Shown: piece after piece, positions 5,972 through 12,847 of the stretch
How the letters are laid out: each line of letters starts with the position of its first letter
Position numbering within the stretch: the first letter of the stretch is position 1
NCBI GenBank assembly: GCA_035260485.1
Contig: DATFVC010000025.1
Coordinates: forward strand, 1 to 15,227
Direction: 5' to 3'
DNA length: 15,227 bases
DNA from: VRUE01 sp035260485
Lineage (GTDB): Bacteria; Actinomycetota; Thermoleophilia; Solirubrobacterales; 70-9
The notes under the pieces: generated by a model
Seen by the model: only the letters and a program-made list of their open reading frames with translations
What the model was told of the DNA's origin: nothing
Database searches by the model: none
Made by a program: the position numbers and the translations under genes

Positions 5972-6142
5972 ATGAATTCAGGGCAGCACTCCCAGGAAGA
6001 CGGCCGAACCGCATTCACCCTCGATTTCAGCGCTTCGACGTTCATGAGATCCGTGGCGATTGCCCAGCTCGTGGTTAAGGCCGAGTCACGTCGTCGAGAA
6101 GGCATGCACTTCGACGTGATCGGGTCCAAGGACCGCCGATGA
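5972..6142 (+). CDS. 56-residue ORF coupled to the SIR2 gene
   Basis: The ORF runs from ATG 5972 to TGA 6140-6142. Its stop overlaps the ATG of the SIR2 gene in an ATGA, the usual sign of translational coupling. The peptide has a polar N-terminus and a central helix-prone part (FTLDFSASTFMRSVAIAQLV). Its basic C-terminus is ESRRREGMHFDVIGSKDRR. There is no signal peptide, cysteine cluster or recognisable family. In-frame upstream starts exist (GTG 5951, ATG 5855), so the N-terminus is uncertain. If real, it could be a partner, sensor or inhibitor of the SIR2 protein. The alternative is that it is only an upstream ORF setting SIR2 translation. Its Shine-Dalgarno is weak. Confidence 0.5.
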   Translation: MNSGQHSQEDGRTAFTLDFSASTFMRSVAIAQLVVKAESRRREGMHFDVIGSKDRR

Positions 6143-7884
6143 ACCTCGATCCAATTGTTTCGCTGTCGGTTGCTGTCGCTGAGGCTCCCGGTAGCCACGC
6201 CTTCCTCCTTGGCTCTGGGGTCTCGCGGGAAGCCGGGGTGCCCACTGGCCAACAGGTCTTCTGGCAGGCAGTTGGCGAGCTATACCGCCTCGAGGAAAAG
6301 ACCAGCGAGACGCCGGATGAAAACGAGCTAGGGGAGTGGTTGAAGAAGACCGACCGCGAGGGCCTGGGCTACTCGGCGATCTTGGAGTTGATCGCTCCTG
6401 ACCCCGCGAATCGCCGGGACTACCTGGCCAAGCACTTCGAGGGCCGCGAGCCAGGACCGGCCCATCACGTCCTTGCCAGCCTCGCCGAGGCGAAAGCGAT
6501 CCGGGTCTTTATCACCACCAACTTCGACCGCCTCCTAGAGCACGCTTTGCAGGCTCGCGGGATTGAGCCGGTGATTATCACCAGCGCCGCCGATCTGGCG
6601 TCAGCGCCGCGCCGCGAGCATGCTGATTGCTACGTCCTCAAGCCACACGGCGACTACCTCCAAGAGACGATCCGCAACACCCCGAGCGAGCTAGAGGAAC
6701 TAGAGCCCGAGATCGCCGCGGAGCTAGAAGAGATCTTCGAGCGCTTCGGCGTTGTGGTGCTCGGCTACTCAGGATCAGACGCCGGGATCGCCGGTTTGCT
6801 CAGCGCTCGCCGCTCCCGCTACGGTTTGTATTGGGTCGCCCGCAGCGAACTCGCCGATGGCGCGAGCCGGATCATCGAGGCCACTGGTGGGCGAATGATC
6901 AACCGTGAGGGTGCGGCTGAGTTCGTCGCCGATCTGCAACGCCGTCTAGAGGTCTTCCGCACTCACCCCAGCGGCCACACGCCCGTAGAGGTCCACGATG
7001 AAGTACTCACCCTCGTTCGGGTCAAGGACGAGATCGGTCTTGCCGAGGTGATGCGCCGCGAGCGCAGGGAGTTCACTGAAAACGTCAACGCCGTTATCGC
7101 CGCCCATCGCGAGGAAGGTCCAGAAGAGAACAATCTTCTCGCCGCTCACGATAAAATGCTTCCACTCTGGGAACGCCGCCTAGCTGGCCTGCTTCCGGTG
7201 ATCGCCTACGCCCCTAGCAAGTTCGAGTCTGAGGTTCGATCCCTGATCGACGCACTAGAGAGCAGACCGCTCGAAGGCGGCTTCACCGCCTGGCCGGAGT
7301 TGCTGGACTGGGGAACCTGGTGGCTTGGCTTCGCAGCTGGCGCGTTTGCCCTGTACCACGAATCTTGGTTGGCGCTTGCCCCCCTGCTGGCAGCGAAGTT
7401 CTCTAACTTCAATGACCGTGAAAGGCACTTGGTCGAGCCTGTCCGAGAGAGCATCGGCCACGAGCTCGGCGCGCTTGTCATGGCCCGCTTTTCTGAGACC
7501 AATTGGATGTCTCCCCGATGGGAGCATTTGAGTTGGTCACTTTTGAATTGCCGGGTTTTGCAGGAGCGCTGGCCTGAGTTTCTACAGGGCCGCGAACCTC
7601 GACTTCCGGCACTCGTCAACTTCGACCTCCTGGTCACTATCCGGATTGGTCTCGATGGCGGCTCCCCTATTGCCCACTGGCTGATCTACCGGGGAGGCGG
7701 AGTGCAGTTTGCCCGCCGTCTTCGCAACGATCCGCGCTACCGAAACTCCATCATCGAGACGCTCGGAGCCGACCCCGACGGATTCATCGAGACAGTCGGA
7801 GCAGCCCTCCAAGGCAATCTTCGGAATCCCGGCAATGGATTCACGGAGTCCGGGGCCTTGAACGTTCTCTTGGCCGACCAGTAA
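6139..7884 (+). CDS. SIR2-domain protein, candidate anti-phage NADase
   Basis: The protein has 581 residues. The N-terminal half is a SIR2_2-type Rossmann domain: LLGSGVSREAGVPTG at 23-37 (NAD-binding loop), FITTNFDRLLE at 124-134 (the TTNFD motif with Asn and Asp), LKPHGD at 167-172 (catalytic-type His) and VVLGYSGSD at 206-214. There is no zinc Cys4 module, so it is unlike deacetylase sirtuins and like the defence-type SIR2 proteins that hydrolyse NAD+ during phage infection (ThsA, DSR, SIR2-HerA and others). Residues about 270-581 form an unrecognised, mostly helical, Trp-rich region that probably senses the trigger or drives oligomerisation. The start is ATG 6139 with AAGGAC upstream, coupled to the small ORF. 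No HerA, Argonaute, TIR or other partner is nearby. The unit sits alone between two tRNA-like scars, as expected for island cargo. Activity and trigger are inferred. Confidence 0.9.
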   Translation: MNLDPIVSLSVAVAEAPGSHAFLLGSGVSREAGVPTGQQVFWQAVGELYRLEEKTSETPDENELGEWLKKTDREGLGYSAILELIAPDPANRRDYLAKHFEGREPGPAHHVLASLAEAKAIRVFITTNFDRLLEHALQARGIEPVIITSAADLASAPRREHADCYVLKPHGDYLQETIRNTPSELEELEPEIAAELEEIFERFGVVVLGYSGSDAGIAGLLSARRSRYGLYWVARSELADGASRIIEATGGRMINREGAAEFVADLQRRLEVFRTHPSGHTPVEVHDEVLTLVRVKDEIGLAEVMRRERREFTENVNAVIAAHREEGPEENNLLAAHDKMLPLWERRLAGLLPVIAYAPSKFESEVRSLIDALESRPLEGGFTAWPELLDWGTWWLGFAAGAFALYHESWLALAPLLAAKFSNFNDRERHLVEPVRESIGHELGALVMARFSETNWMSPRWEHLSWSLLNCRVLQERWPEFLQGREPRLPALVNFDLLVTIRIGLDGGSPIAHWLIYRGGGVQFARRLRNDPRYRNSIIETLGADPDGFIETVGAALQGNLRNPGNGFTESGALNVLLADQ

Positions 7885-7949
7885 GAGGGTGTGAAACCTG
7901 GTCCCCAAACTCCAGCGAGCAGGGTCTATCTCATTCGGACTCAATCAAG

Positions 7950-8017
7950 TCAGAATTTGGCTTGAGAACAGGCGATACGCGGTCGCGGACAATTGAAGAA
8001 GTCCTGCCCCCCGCTAT
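7950..8017 (+). repeat. tRNA-Met 3'-half-like scar, copy D
   Basis: GGCTTGAGAACAGGCGATAC and GCGGTCGCGGAC match scar A at 2399-2432 almost exactly, and the end CCTGCCCCCCGCTATAG matches the acceptor part of copy C. The T-loop is disrupted, so no tRNA can form. A terminator follows, as at scar A. I read it as a decayed attachment site bounding the SIR2 segment on the right. Confidence 0.45.
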
Positions 8018-8022
8018 AGGAG

Positions 8023-8047
8023 AAAGCCCCGGAAACGGGGCTTTTTT
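8023..8047 (+). terminator. Intrinsic terminator after scar D and the SIR2 gene
   Basis: A 9-bp stem, AAAGCCCCG (8023-8031) with CGGGGCTTT (8036-8044), has a GAAA loop and six T. It should end the SIR2 transcript. Like the terminator after scar A, it may originally have belonged to a tRNA gene. Confidence 0.9.
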
Positions 8048-8078
8048 CGTGGTCCAGATCTGGTTACGATTCGGCGGC

Positions 8079-8100
8079 GGGTACTAAGTGGGTACTAAGT
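8079..8100. repeat. Two tandem 11-bp units
   Basis: GGGTACTAAGT occurs twice in direct succession (8079-8089, 8090-8100). On the reverse strand one frame reads ELSTHLVPAAES and then stops at 8064. Short tails with repeated LVPT-like units occur at the ends of actinobacterial integrases, so this may be a remnant of one. The evidence is thin. Confidence 0.6.
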
Positions 8101-8125
8101 TCGACATTTCTCCGTCGACTAGTGC

Positions 8126-8231
8126 TCAAGGCGAGCCCTGAGCGTCGCTCACATATTCCCCGTCGCTTACGTGCTCGCCCCCAGGGACCGGGTTGCCCGA
8201 CTCGCCGACTTCTTGCATCGCGAGACGGGTC
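8126..8231 (-). pseudogene. C-terminal fragment of a cupin gene
   Basis: The reverse strand encodes TRLAMQEVGESGNPVPGGEH, then VSDGEYVSDAQGSP and a stop. It lines up without gaps with the tail of the intact cupin at 11026-11427 (THLAMQEVDDSGSPVTWGRH, then VSDEEYATDS). The two metal-binding cupin motifs are absent and no start exists. The similarity continues a short way past the stop codon, so this is a duplicated and truncated copy rather than a separate gene. It lies at the right edge of the island. Confidence 0.8.
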
Positions 8232-8275
8232 CTTCTGATGGAGTCCGCCCGCTAAACGCAGCCTGAGAGTTCTCG

Positions 8276-8869
8276 TTAGAACCAGGGGCCGGCGGCGGAA
8301 TAGGTGAGGAGCGCAAGGACGGTGCCGGCAAGGATCGCCAGGCCAAGGGTCATCGTGCGGGTGCCGGCGCCCGCCAGCCGCGCCTCGGGTGGGCCGTCGC
8401 GCCGCCAGTCGGGGAGCGCCAGCGCTGGTACCTCGAGCACGTGCCCGAGCACATGCAGCGTCATCAGGGCGACCCAGGCGATGAAGCTCAGCTTGTGGGC
8501 GAACTTCAAAGTGTTGCTGGGCGGTCCGGCCACGAGCAGTGCGACGCCGGTGCCAAACAACGCCAGCGTGGTGAACACCACGCCCGGCGCCAGCACCCGC
8601 AGGGCGACATTCGGAGGACCCTTGCGAACGTAGGCGGGGTTGCCGGCGTAGTAGCGGGCGAAGCGGTAGCCGGTGCTGCCGAGCTTGAGCAAGACCGGCG
8701 GGATGAGCAGCATGCCGATGAAGACGTGCGGGCCAAGAAGCTGGCCGATGAAGGGGATCGTCGCGCCCTCGGCGGCCAGAAGCACCAGCAGGGCCGCGGC
8801 GACTCCACCCGTCAGGCGAGCGTTGCCAGCGACCCCAGGGCTCGTCTGCGCTTGGTTCGATCGATACAC
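8276..8869 (-). CDS. Multi-pass membrane protein, possible b-type cytochrome
   Basis: The protein has 197 residues with a GTG start at 8869 and a poor Shine-Dalgarno. Hydrophobic segments lie at about 20-36, 45-63, 93-115, 124-146 and 172-191. His48 (LGPHVFIGMLL), His125 (KFAHKLSF) and His139/His143 (LHVLGHVLE) lie in or next to membrane helices and could bind haem, as in cytochrome b561-like or DUF4405-like proteins. An RYYAGNPAYVRKGPP loop is on one side. It may pass electrons in the membrane, but the family call is by eye. A hairpin CCCTCAC/GTGAGGG (8888-8894, 8906-8912) lies just upstream of the start and could be an operator. It is in the same orientation as the aldo-keto reductase gene upstream, with a 76-base gap. 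Confidence 0.7.
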   Translation of the reverse strand: MYRSNQAQTSPGVAGNARLTGGVAAALLVLLAAEGATIPFIGQLLGPHVFIGMLLIPPVLLKLGSTGYRFARYYAGNPAYVRKGPPNVALRVLAPGVVFTTLALFGTGVALLVAGPPSNTLKFAHKLSFIAWVALMTLHVLGHVLEVPALALPDWRRDGPPEARLAGAGTRTMTLGLAILAGTVLALLTYSAAGPWF

Positions 8870-8945
8870 GGACCTGGGATGTTGGACCCCTCACCTAAGC
8901 GTCGCGTGAGGGAAAATGTGTGGAGTGCCGGGACCACAAGGGCAA

Positions 8946-9989
8946 TTACAAAGCGCCTTCCCGCGCTTGCCGCCAGAGATCGACGTTTCCGTCAACGGTG
9001 ACGTGCCGATCGATCTCCGCCAGCTCCTCCGCCGAAAGCGAGAGGTTCTCCAGGGCGGCGACGTTCTGCTCGAGCTGGTCCACCGAGGAGGCGCCGATGA
9101 CGAGTGAGGTCATGCGCTCATCCCGGAGCGCCCAGGCCAACGCAAGCTGGGCAAGGGTCTGGCCGCGCCGGGCGGCGATCTCGTTCAGCGCCCGCAGCCG
9201 CTCGATCATTTCGTCGCTGAGCCAGGATTGGTCGAATTCGGGGTCCCGAGCGGCGCGGGAGTCTTCCGGGATGCCTTCGAGGTAGCGATCCGTGAGCAGG
9301 CCCTGGGCCAGCGCCGTGAATCCGATCACGCCGATCCCGAGCTCGGCGGCTGCGTCGAGCAGACCCTCGGTCTCTATCCAGCGGTTCAGCATCGAGTAGG
9401 ACGGCTGGTGGATCAGCAGGGGGGTCCCGAGTTCACGCAGGATTGCCGCTGCCTGCCGCGTCCGCTCAGCGTCGTAGGAGGAGAGGCCGATGTAGAGCGC
9501 CTTGCCCTGCCGCACGGTCGTGTCGAGCGCGCCCATCGTCTCCTCCAACGGCGTCGATGCATCTAGGCGGTGGGAGTAGAAGATGTCGACGTAGTCCAGA
9601 CCCATCCGCTGCAGCGACTGGTCGAGCGAGGCGAGCACGTACTTGCGCGAGCCACCGCCCTGGCCGTAGGGACCAGGCCACATGTCCCAGCCGGCCTTGG
9701 TCGAGATGACCAGCTCGTCGCGGTAGGGGCGGAAGTCCTCTTTCATCAGGCGGCCGAAGTTGATCTCGGCCGAGCCGTAGGGGGGTCCATAGTTGTTGGC
9801 CAGATCGTGGTAGGTGATGCCGAGGTCGAAGGCGCGCCGCGCGATCGCGCGCTGGACCTCGAAGGGGCGGTCGTCGCCGAAGTTGTGCCAGTAACCCAGC
9901 GACAGCACCGGTAGGTCGAGGCCCGAACGACCCGTCCGCCGGTACTGCATCTTTCCTTCGTAGCGATCGGGAGACGCCGTGTAGGTCAT
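8946..9989 (-). CDS. Aldo-keto reductase, YghZ/Gpr type
   Basis: This is a 347-residue cytosolic NADPH-dependent oxidoreductase that reduces aldehydes. The closest known type is L-glyceraldehyde 3-phosphate reductase (YghZ, also called Gpr), of nearly the same length. The barrel's catalytic tetrad is visible: Asp62 and Tyr67 in ITYHDLANNYGPPYGSAE, Lys98 in ISTKAGW, and His140 in YSHRLD. The insert WPGPYGQGGGSRKY after the Lys strand and the VIGASSVDQLEQN cofactor-binding segment near the C-terminus are typical of this subgroup. The ATG at 9989 has a strong GGAGGTGG Shine-Dalgarno. It is divergent from the beta-hydroxyacid dehydrogenase gene, with both promoters in a 100-base gap. Physiological substrate is unknown; methylglyoxal or other reactive aldehydes are possible. 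Confidence 0.93.
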   Translation of the reverse strand: MTYTASPDRYEGKMQYRRTGRSGLDLPVLSLGYWHNFGDDRPFEVQRAIARRAFDLGITYHDLANNYGPPYGSAEINFGRLMKEDFRPYRDELVISTKAGWDMWPGPYGQGGGSRKYVLASLDQSLQRMGLDYVDIFYSHRLDASTPLEETMGALDTTVRQGKALYIGLSSYDAERTRQAAAILRELGTPLLIHQPSYSMLNRWIETEGLLDAAAELGIGVIGFTALAQGLLTDRYLEGIPEDSRAARDPEFDQSWLSDEMIERLRALNEIAARRGQTLAQLALAWALRDERMTSLVIGASSVDQLEQNVAALENLSLSAEELAEIDRHVTVDGNVDLWRQAREGAL

Positions 9990-10089
9990 CGCTGCTCCAC
10001 CTCCGTCTCCTCGATCCTACGCTCCCGACGACACACTCTTTCGGATTGCTTGACCGATCAGGTCGGCCAGGAGATGATGGACGCACCGA

Positions 10090-10968
10090 GTGAACACCCA
10101 TGCTGACAAGCAGAAGGTTCGCGTAGGTCTGCTCGGGGTCGGCCTGATGGGATCGGCTATGGCCCATCGACTCCTCGATCAGGGCATCGAGGTCGTCGCC
10201 TGGGACCGCAGCCCCGAGCGAGTCATTTCTCTCGAAGAGCGTGGCGCCAGGCGGGCCAATGGCCCGCCCGAGGTCGTGCGCGGCGCCGACGTCGTGATCA
10301 CGATGCTGCCGACGGCGCCGATCGTTCTCGACGTTGTCGAGTCGTTGCTCGAGGACTGGCCAGAGGCGACGATCTGGTTGCAGATGAGCAGCGTCGGGGC
10401 GGCCGAGGCAGACCAGCTCATCGAGGTGGCCCAGGCACACTACGTGACGCTTGTCGACGCCCCCGTTTCCGGCAGCACCCACCCGGCGGAAGAGGGTGAA
10501 CTGACCATTCTCGCCTCCGGGCCTAACTCGGCGCGCGCGCCGGTCGAGCCGGTCTTCGAGGCATTGGGCTCGCGGGTCCTCTGGGTCGGCGAGGCCGGGA
10601 TGGGCTCGCGACTGAAGATGGCCGCCAACCACTGGATGATCGCCATGACGGCGGCTCTCGCGGAGTCGATGCACCTCTGCGAGGCGATAGGACTGGATCA
10701 ACAGCAGTTCGTCGAGCTGCTGCACGGCGGGCCGCTGGGTTCGGCCTATGGTCTGATGAAGCTGAACGAGATGCTCGCCCATGACTATCCGGTCGGCTTC
10801 CCTGTGCGCCTTGCCCTGAAGGATCTGGAGCTGGTGCGGGAGGTCGAGCAGAGCTCGAAAACCCCGATGCCGCTTTTGGATGCGACCCACGAGCGCTTCC
10901 TGGCGGCCAACGAGGACCATGCCGACGAGGATCTGGCTGCGGTGTACGAGGTTGAGCGGTCGGGCTAG
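10090..10968 (+). CDS. Beta-hydroxyacid dehydrogenase (3-hydroxyisobutyrate dehydrogenase family)
   Basis: This 292-residue NAD(P)-dependent enzyme oxidises beta-hydroxyacids or reduces the matching semialdehydes. Family hallmarks: the Rossmann loop GLLGVGLMGSAM at 13-24, substrate motif DAPVSGS at 123-129 (usually DAPVSGG), and catalytic Lys176 and Asn180 in SRLKMAANHW. The all-helical C-terminal domain follows. Length fits the family. The start is GTG at 10090; an in-frame TGA lies just upstream and the ATGs at 10074 and 10077 are in another frame. AGGAG is 16 bases before the GTG, a long spacing. It is divergent from the aldo-keto reductase and convergent with the cupin. A glyoxylate/succinic semialdehyde reductase is an alternative specific name. 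Confidence 0.92.
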   Translation: MNTHADKQKVRVGLLGVGLMGSAMAHRLLDQGIEVVAWDRSPERVISLEERGARRANGPPEVVRGADVVITMLPTAPIVLDVVESLLEDWPEATIWLQMSSVGAAEADQLIEVAQAHYVTLVDAPVSGSTHPAEEGELTILASGPNSARAPVEPVFEALGSRVLWVGEAGMGSRLKMAANHWMIAMTAALAESMHLCEAIGLDQQQFVELLHGGPLGSAYGLMKLNEMLAHDYPVGFPVRLALKDLELVREVEQSSKTPMPLLDATHERFLAANEDHADEDLAAVYEVERSG

Positions 10969-11025
10969 AGCGCTATCGGGCGTGTTGGACCACGATGCGC
11001 GGGCCTGCAGTCCTTGAGTCGAGCC

Positions 11026-11427
11026 CTAGGAGTCGGTCGCATATTCCTCGTCGCTCACGTGCCTGCCCCAAGTGACCGGGCTGCCCGAGTCGTCGACCTC
11101 CTGCATCGCAAGGTGGGTCATGAAGCGGTCGGGGGCGGCGCCGTGCCAGTGGTTCTCGTCGGGCTCGAAGTAGACGCGGTCGCCGGGCCGGATGACCTCG
11201 ATCGGGCCGCCCTCTCGCTGGCAGAGCCCCATACCCTCGGTGACGAAGATCGTCTGCCCGAAGGGGTGGGTGTGCCAGGCCGTGCGAGCGCCGGGGGTGA
11301 AGTGGACGCTGGCCGCCGCCAGGCGTGAGGGCTCTGCCGCCGTTGCCACCGTGTCGATGTAGACGGTGCCGGTGAACCAATCGCTCGGGCCGACGTTGGT
11401 CTCCAGCGAGTTCCTCGTGATCTTCAT
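11026..11427 (-). CDS. Single-domain cupin
   Basis: This is a 133-residue small beta-barrel metalloprotein. Motif 1 reads GARTAWHTHPFGQTIFVTEG, with His52, His54 and Gln58 as probable metal ligands. Motif 2 reads PGDRVYFEPDENHWHG, with His93 and/or His95. Proteins of this type are often annotated as cupins near oxidoreductases or carboxymuconolactone decarboxylases, and bind Mn, Fe or Zn. The reaction is unknown. The ATG at 11427 follows AAGGAG. The upstream alcohol dehydrogenase stops 55 bases before it on the same strand, so the two are probably one operon. A truncated copy of its 3' end lies at 8126-8231. Confidence 0.92.
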   Translation of the reverse strand: MKITRNSLETNVGPSDWFTGTVYIDTVATAAEPSRLAAASVHFTPGARTAWHTHPFGQTIFVTEGMGLCQREGGPIEVIRPGDRVYFEPDENHWHGAAPDRFMTHLAMQEVDDSGSPVTWGRHVSDEEYATDS

Positions 11428-11482
11428 TTCGCGCTCCTTGGTGGTCGGGTCTGTCGTCGGGGTGCGATCAGGGAAGGCCGCA

Positions 11483-12517
11483 TCACGGTTCGACCATCAC
11501 CTTCAACGCCTCACGCTCGTCCATGGCCCGGTAGCCGTCAGGAACGCTGTCGAGGTCCACAGTGCGGTCGAAGACGCGGCCGGGCTCGATCGTGCCGTCG
11601 AGGATGTCGGGAAGCAGCTCCTCGATGTAGGCGCGGACGGGGGCCGGGCCGCCGCCGATCGTGACGTTGTCGTAGAAGGAGGCTTGCCCGCCCGGCATCC
11701 TCTCGCTCTGGGGGACGCCGACGCGCCCGATCGCGCCACCGGGGCGGGCGATTTCGATTGCCGTCCGGGTCGACTGATCCAGACCGACGCACTCGAGGAC
11801 CGAATGGGCGCCGAAGCCGTCGGTCAACTCGCGCACCCGCTCGACCTCCTCTGCGCCGCGCTCAGCGACCACGTCCGTTGCTCCGAACTCGCGCGCCAGA
11901 TCGGTGCGTCCCTCGTGGCGGCCGAGAATCACGATCTGCTCGGCGCCGAGGCGTTTGGCGGCGATGACGCCGCAGAGGCCGACAGCGCCGTCGCCGACGA
12001 CCGCGACCTTCCTTCCGGGTCCAACGCCCGCCACGACGGCCGCGTGGTGGCCGGTGCCGAGCACGTCTGAGAGCGTCAGCAGAGAGGGCATCATCGCCTC
12101 GTCGGGATCGGCCGGAAGTGCGTAGAGCGTCCCGTCGGCCTGCGGGATGCGGAGCGCCTCGGCCTGGGCGCCGCCGACCTCGCTGCTGCCGAAGAAGCCA
12201 CCGTGGACGCACTCGGTCTGCAAGCCGTCCTCGCAGAAGAGGCAGGTGCCGTCGGAGAAGGCGAACGGCATCACGACGAGGTCGCCGGCTTTCACGACGC
12301 TCACCTCGGCGCCGACCTCCTCGACCACGCCGATCGCCTCGTGGCCCATCGGACGTCCGCCGCCGGTGGGCTCCATGTTCTTGTAGGGCCAAAGATCGCT
12401 GCCGCAGATGCAGGCGCGGGTGATGCGGATCAGGGCGTCGGTCGGGTCGACCAACTTGGCGTCGGGAACGTCCTCGATGCGGACGTCACCGGCGCTGTGC
12501 ATGACGGTGGCTCTCAT
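11483..12517 (-). CDS. Zinc-dependent alcohol dehydrogenase (MDR superfamily)
   Basis: This 344-residue medium-chain dehydrogenase/reductase oxidises an alcohol or reduces an aldehyde with NAD(P). The catalytic zinc site is Cys38 (CICGSDLWPY) and His59-Glu60 (GHEAIGVVEEVG). The structural zinc lobe SDGTCLFCEDGLQTEC has three cysteines (92, 95, 103), with Asp89 where the first Cys of the usual four stands. This variant occurs in some actinobacterial members. The nucleotide fold begins at KVAVVGDGAVGLCGV. The ATG at 12517 has GAGGAG upstream. It leads the probable operon with the cupin. Substrate is unknown; the neighbouring aldo-keto reductase and hydroxyacid dehydrogenase suggest aldehyde handling. 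It faces away from leuA. Confidence 0.93.
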   Translation of the reverse strand: MRATVMHSAGDVRIEDVPDAKLVDPTDALIRITRACICGSDLWPYKNMEPTGGGRPMGHEAIGVVEEVGAEVSVVKAGDLVVMPFAFSDGTCLFCEDGLQTECVHGGFFGSSEVGGAQAEALRIPQADGTLYALPADPDEAMMPSLLTLSDVLGTGHHAAVVAGVGPGRKVAVVGDGAVGLCGVIAAKRLGAEQIVILGRHEGRTDLAREFGATDVVAERGAEEVERVRELTDGFGAHSVLECVGLDQSTRTAIEIARPGGAIGRVGVPQSERMPGGQASFYDNVTIGGGPAPVRAYIEELLPDILDGTIEPGRVFDRTVDLDSVPDGYRAMDEREALKVMVEP

Positions 12518-12713
12518 GAACTCCTCTTTCTCCGACAGGTGGTTGGGAAGGGATCGCTTTCCCCGCCTGCTCAGGCGCGATCTTCGCCCGCCTGGAACTT
12601 CCAGTACCCGTCAAGACAGGGACCCTCACCTTTGTGACGACCAACATCACGCGAGCCCCGAATGCGGCTACCAGAGCCGCCTTCGCCGTGAGATTGCGAT
12701 TGGCGCCCGGGTG

Positions 12714-12719
12714 TATGCT
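12714..12719 (+). promoter_or_regulatory. Possible -10 box for the leuA leader
   Basis: TATGCT is a good actinobacterial -10 match and ends seven bases before the leader-peptide ATG. If used, the leader peptide would be translated from a nearly leaderless transcript, which is common in these bacteria. No good -35 stands at the right spacing; TTGCGA at 12694 is only 14 bases away. Confidence 0.35.
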
Positions 12720-12726
12720 GACCTCG

Positions 12727-12780
12727 ATGCACTGCTCCTCGCTTCGACTTCTTCTCCTCCTCCCCCCTCGGGGGGAATAA
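12727..12780 (+). CDS. leuL: Leucine-rich leader peptide of leuA
   Basis: The 17-codon ORF reads MHCSSLRLLLLLPPRGE and then TAA. Six of 17 codons are leucine, five in a row (CTT CTT CTC CTC CTC). It ends 67 bases before leuA. This is the classic signature of amino-acid attenuation: ribosomes stall on the Leu codons when charged tRNA-Leu is scarce. A stem TCCCCC/GGGGGA (12761-12766, 12771-12776) covers the end of the ORF and a second, GCGGC/GCCGC, lies at 12787-12802. I find no T-tract terminator before leuA. The CCTCCT inside the Leu codons (12756-12761) is complementary to the leuA AGGAGG, so control of leuA translation is more likely than termination. There is no visible Shine-Dalgarno, in line with a leaderless start. 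Confidence 0.85.
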   Translation: MHCSSLRLLLLLPPRGE

Positions 12781-12836
12781 CGCGTGGCGGCCGCTGAGCC
12801 GCGAGAACAGCACGGAGAGGAAGCGAAATTGCGAGC

Positions 12837-12842
12837 AGGAGG
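12837..12842 (+). promoter_or_regulatory. Shine-Dalgarno of leuA
   Basis: AGGAGG lies five bases before the GTG at 12848 and 14 before the ATG at 12857, favouring the GTG start. It can pair with CCTCCT in the leader peptide's Leu codons, which would hide it when no ribosome sits there. Confidence 0.75.
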
Positions 12843-12847
12843 TAGTT

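Noticed and set aside
8064..8894. 276-codon reverse ORF across the cupin fragment and membrane protein gene
   Set aside because: Its translation is Arg/Pro-rich without any family pattern and overlaps the better supported frame at 8276-8869. It is a GC-driven shadow.
8888..8912. Terminator hairpin between the aldo-keto reductase and the membrane protein genes
   Set aside because: The 7-bp stem has no T-tract on the reverse strand, which is the transcribed direction. An operator or chance dyad is more likely.
9466..10920. 484-codon reverse ORF
   Set aside because: It runs antisense to the beta-hydroxyacid dehydrogenase and in the wrong frame of the aldo-keto reductase, both of which have clear catalytic motifs.
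12518..12847. T-box riboswitch for leuA
   Set aside because: No T-box consensus, specifier stem or terminator/antiterminator pair is visible. The leucine-rich leader peptide explains regulation better.
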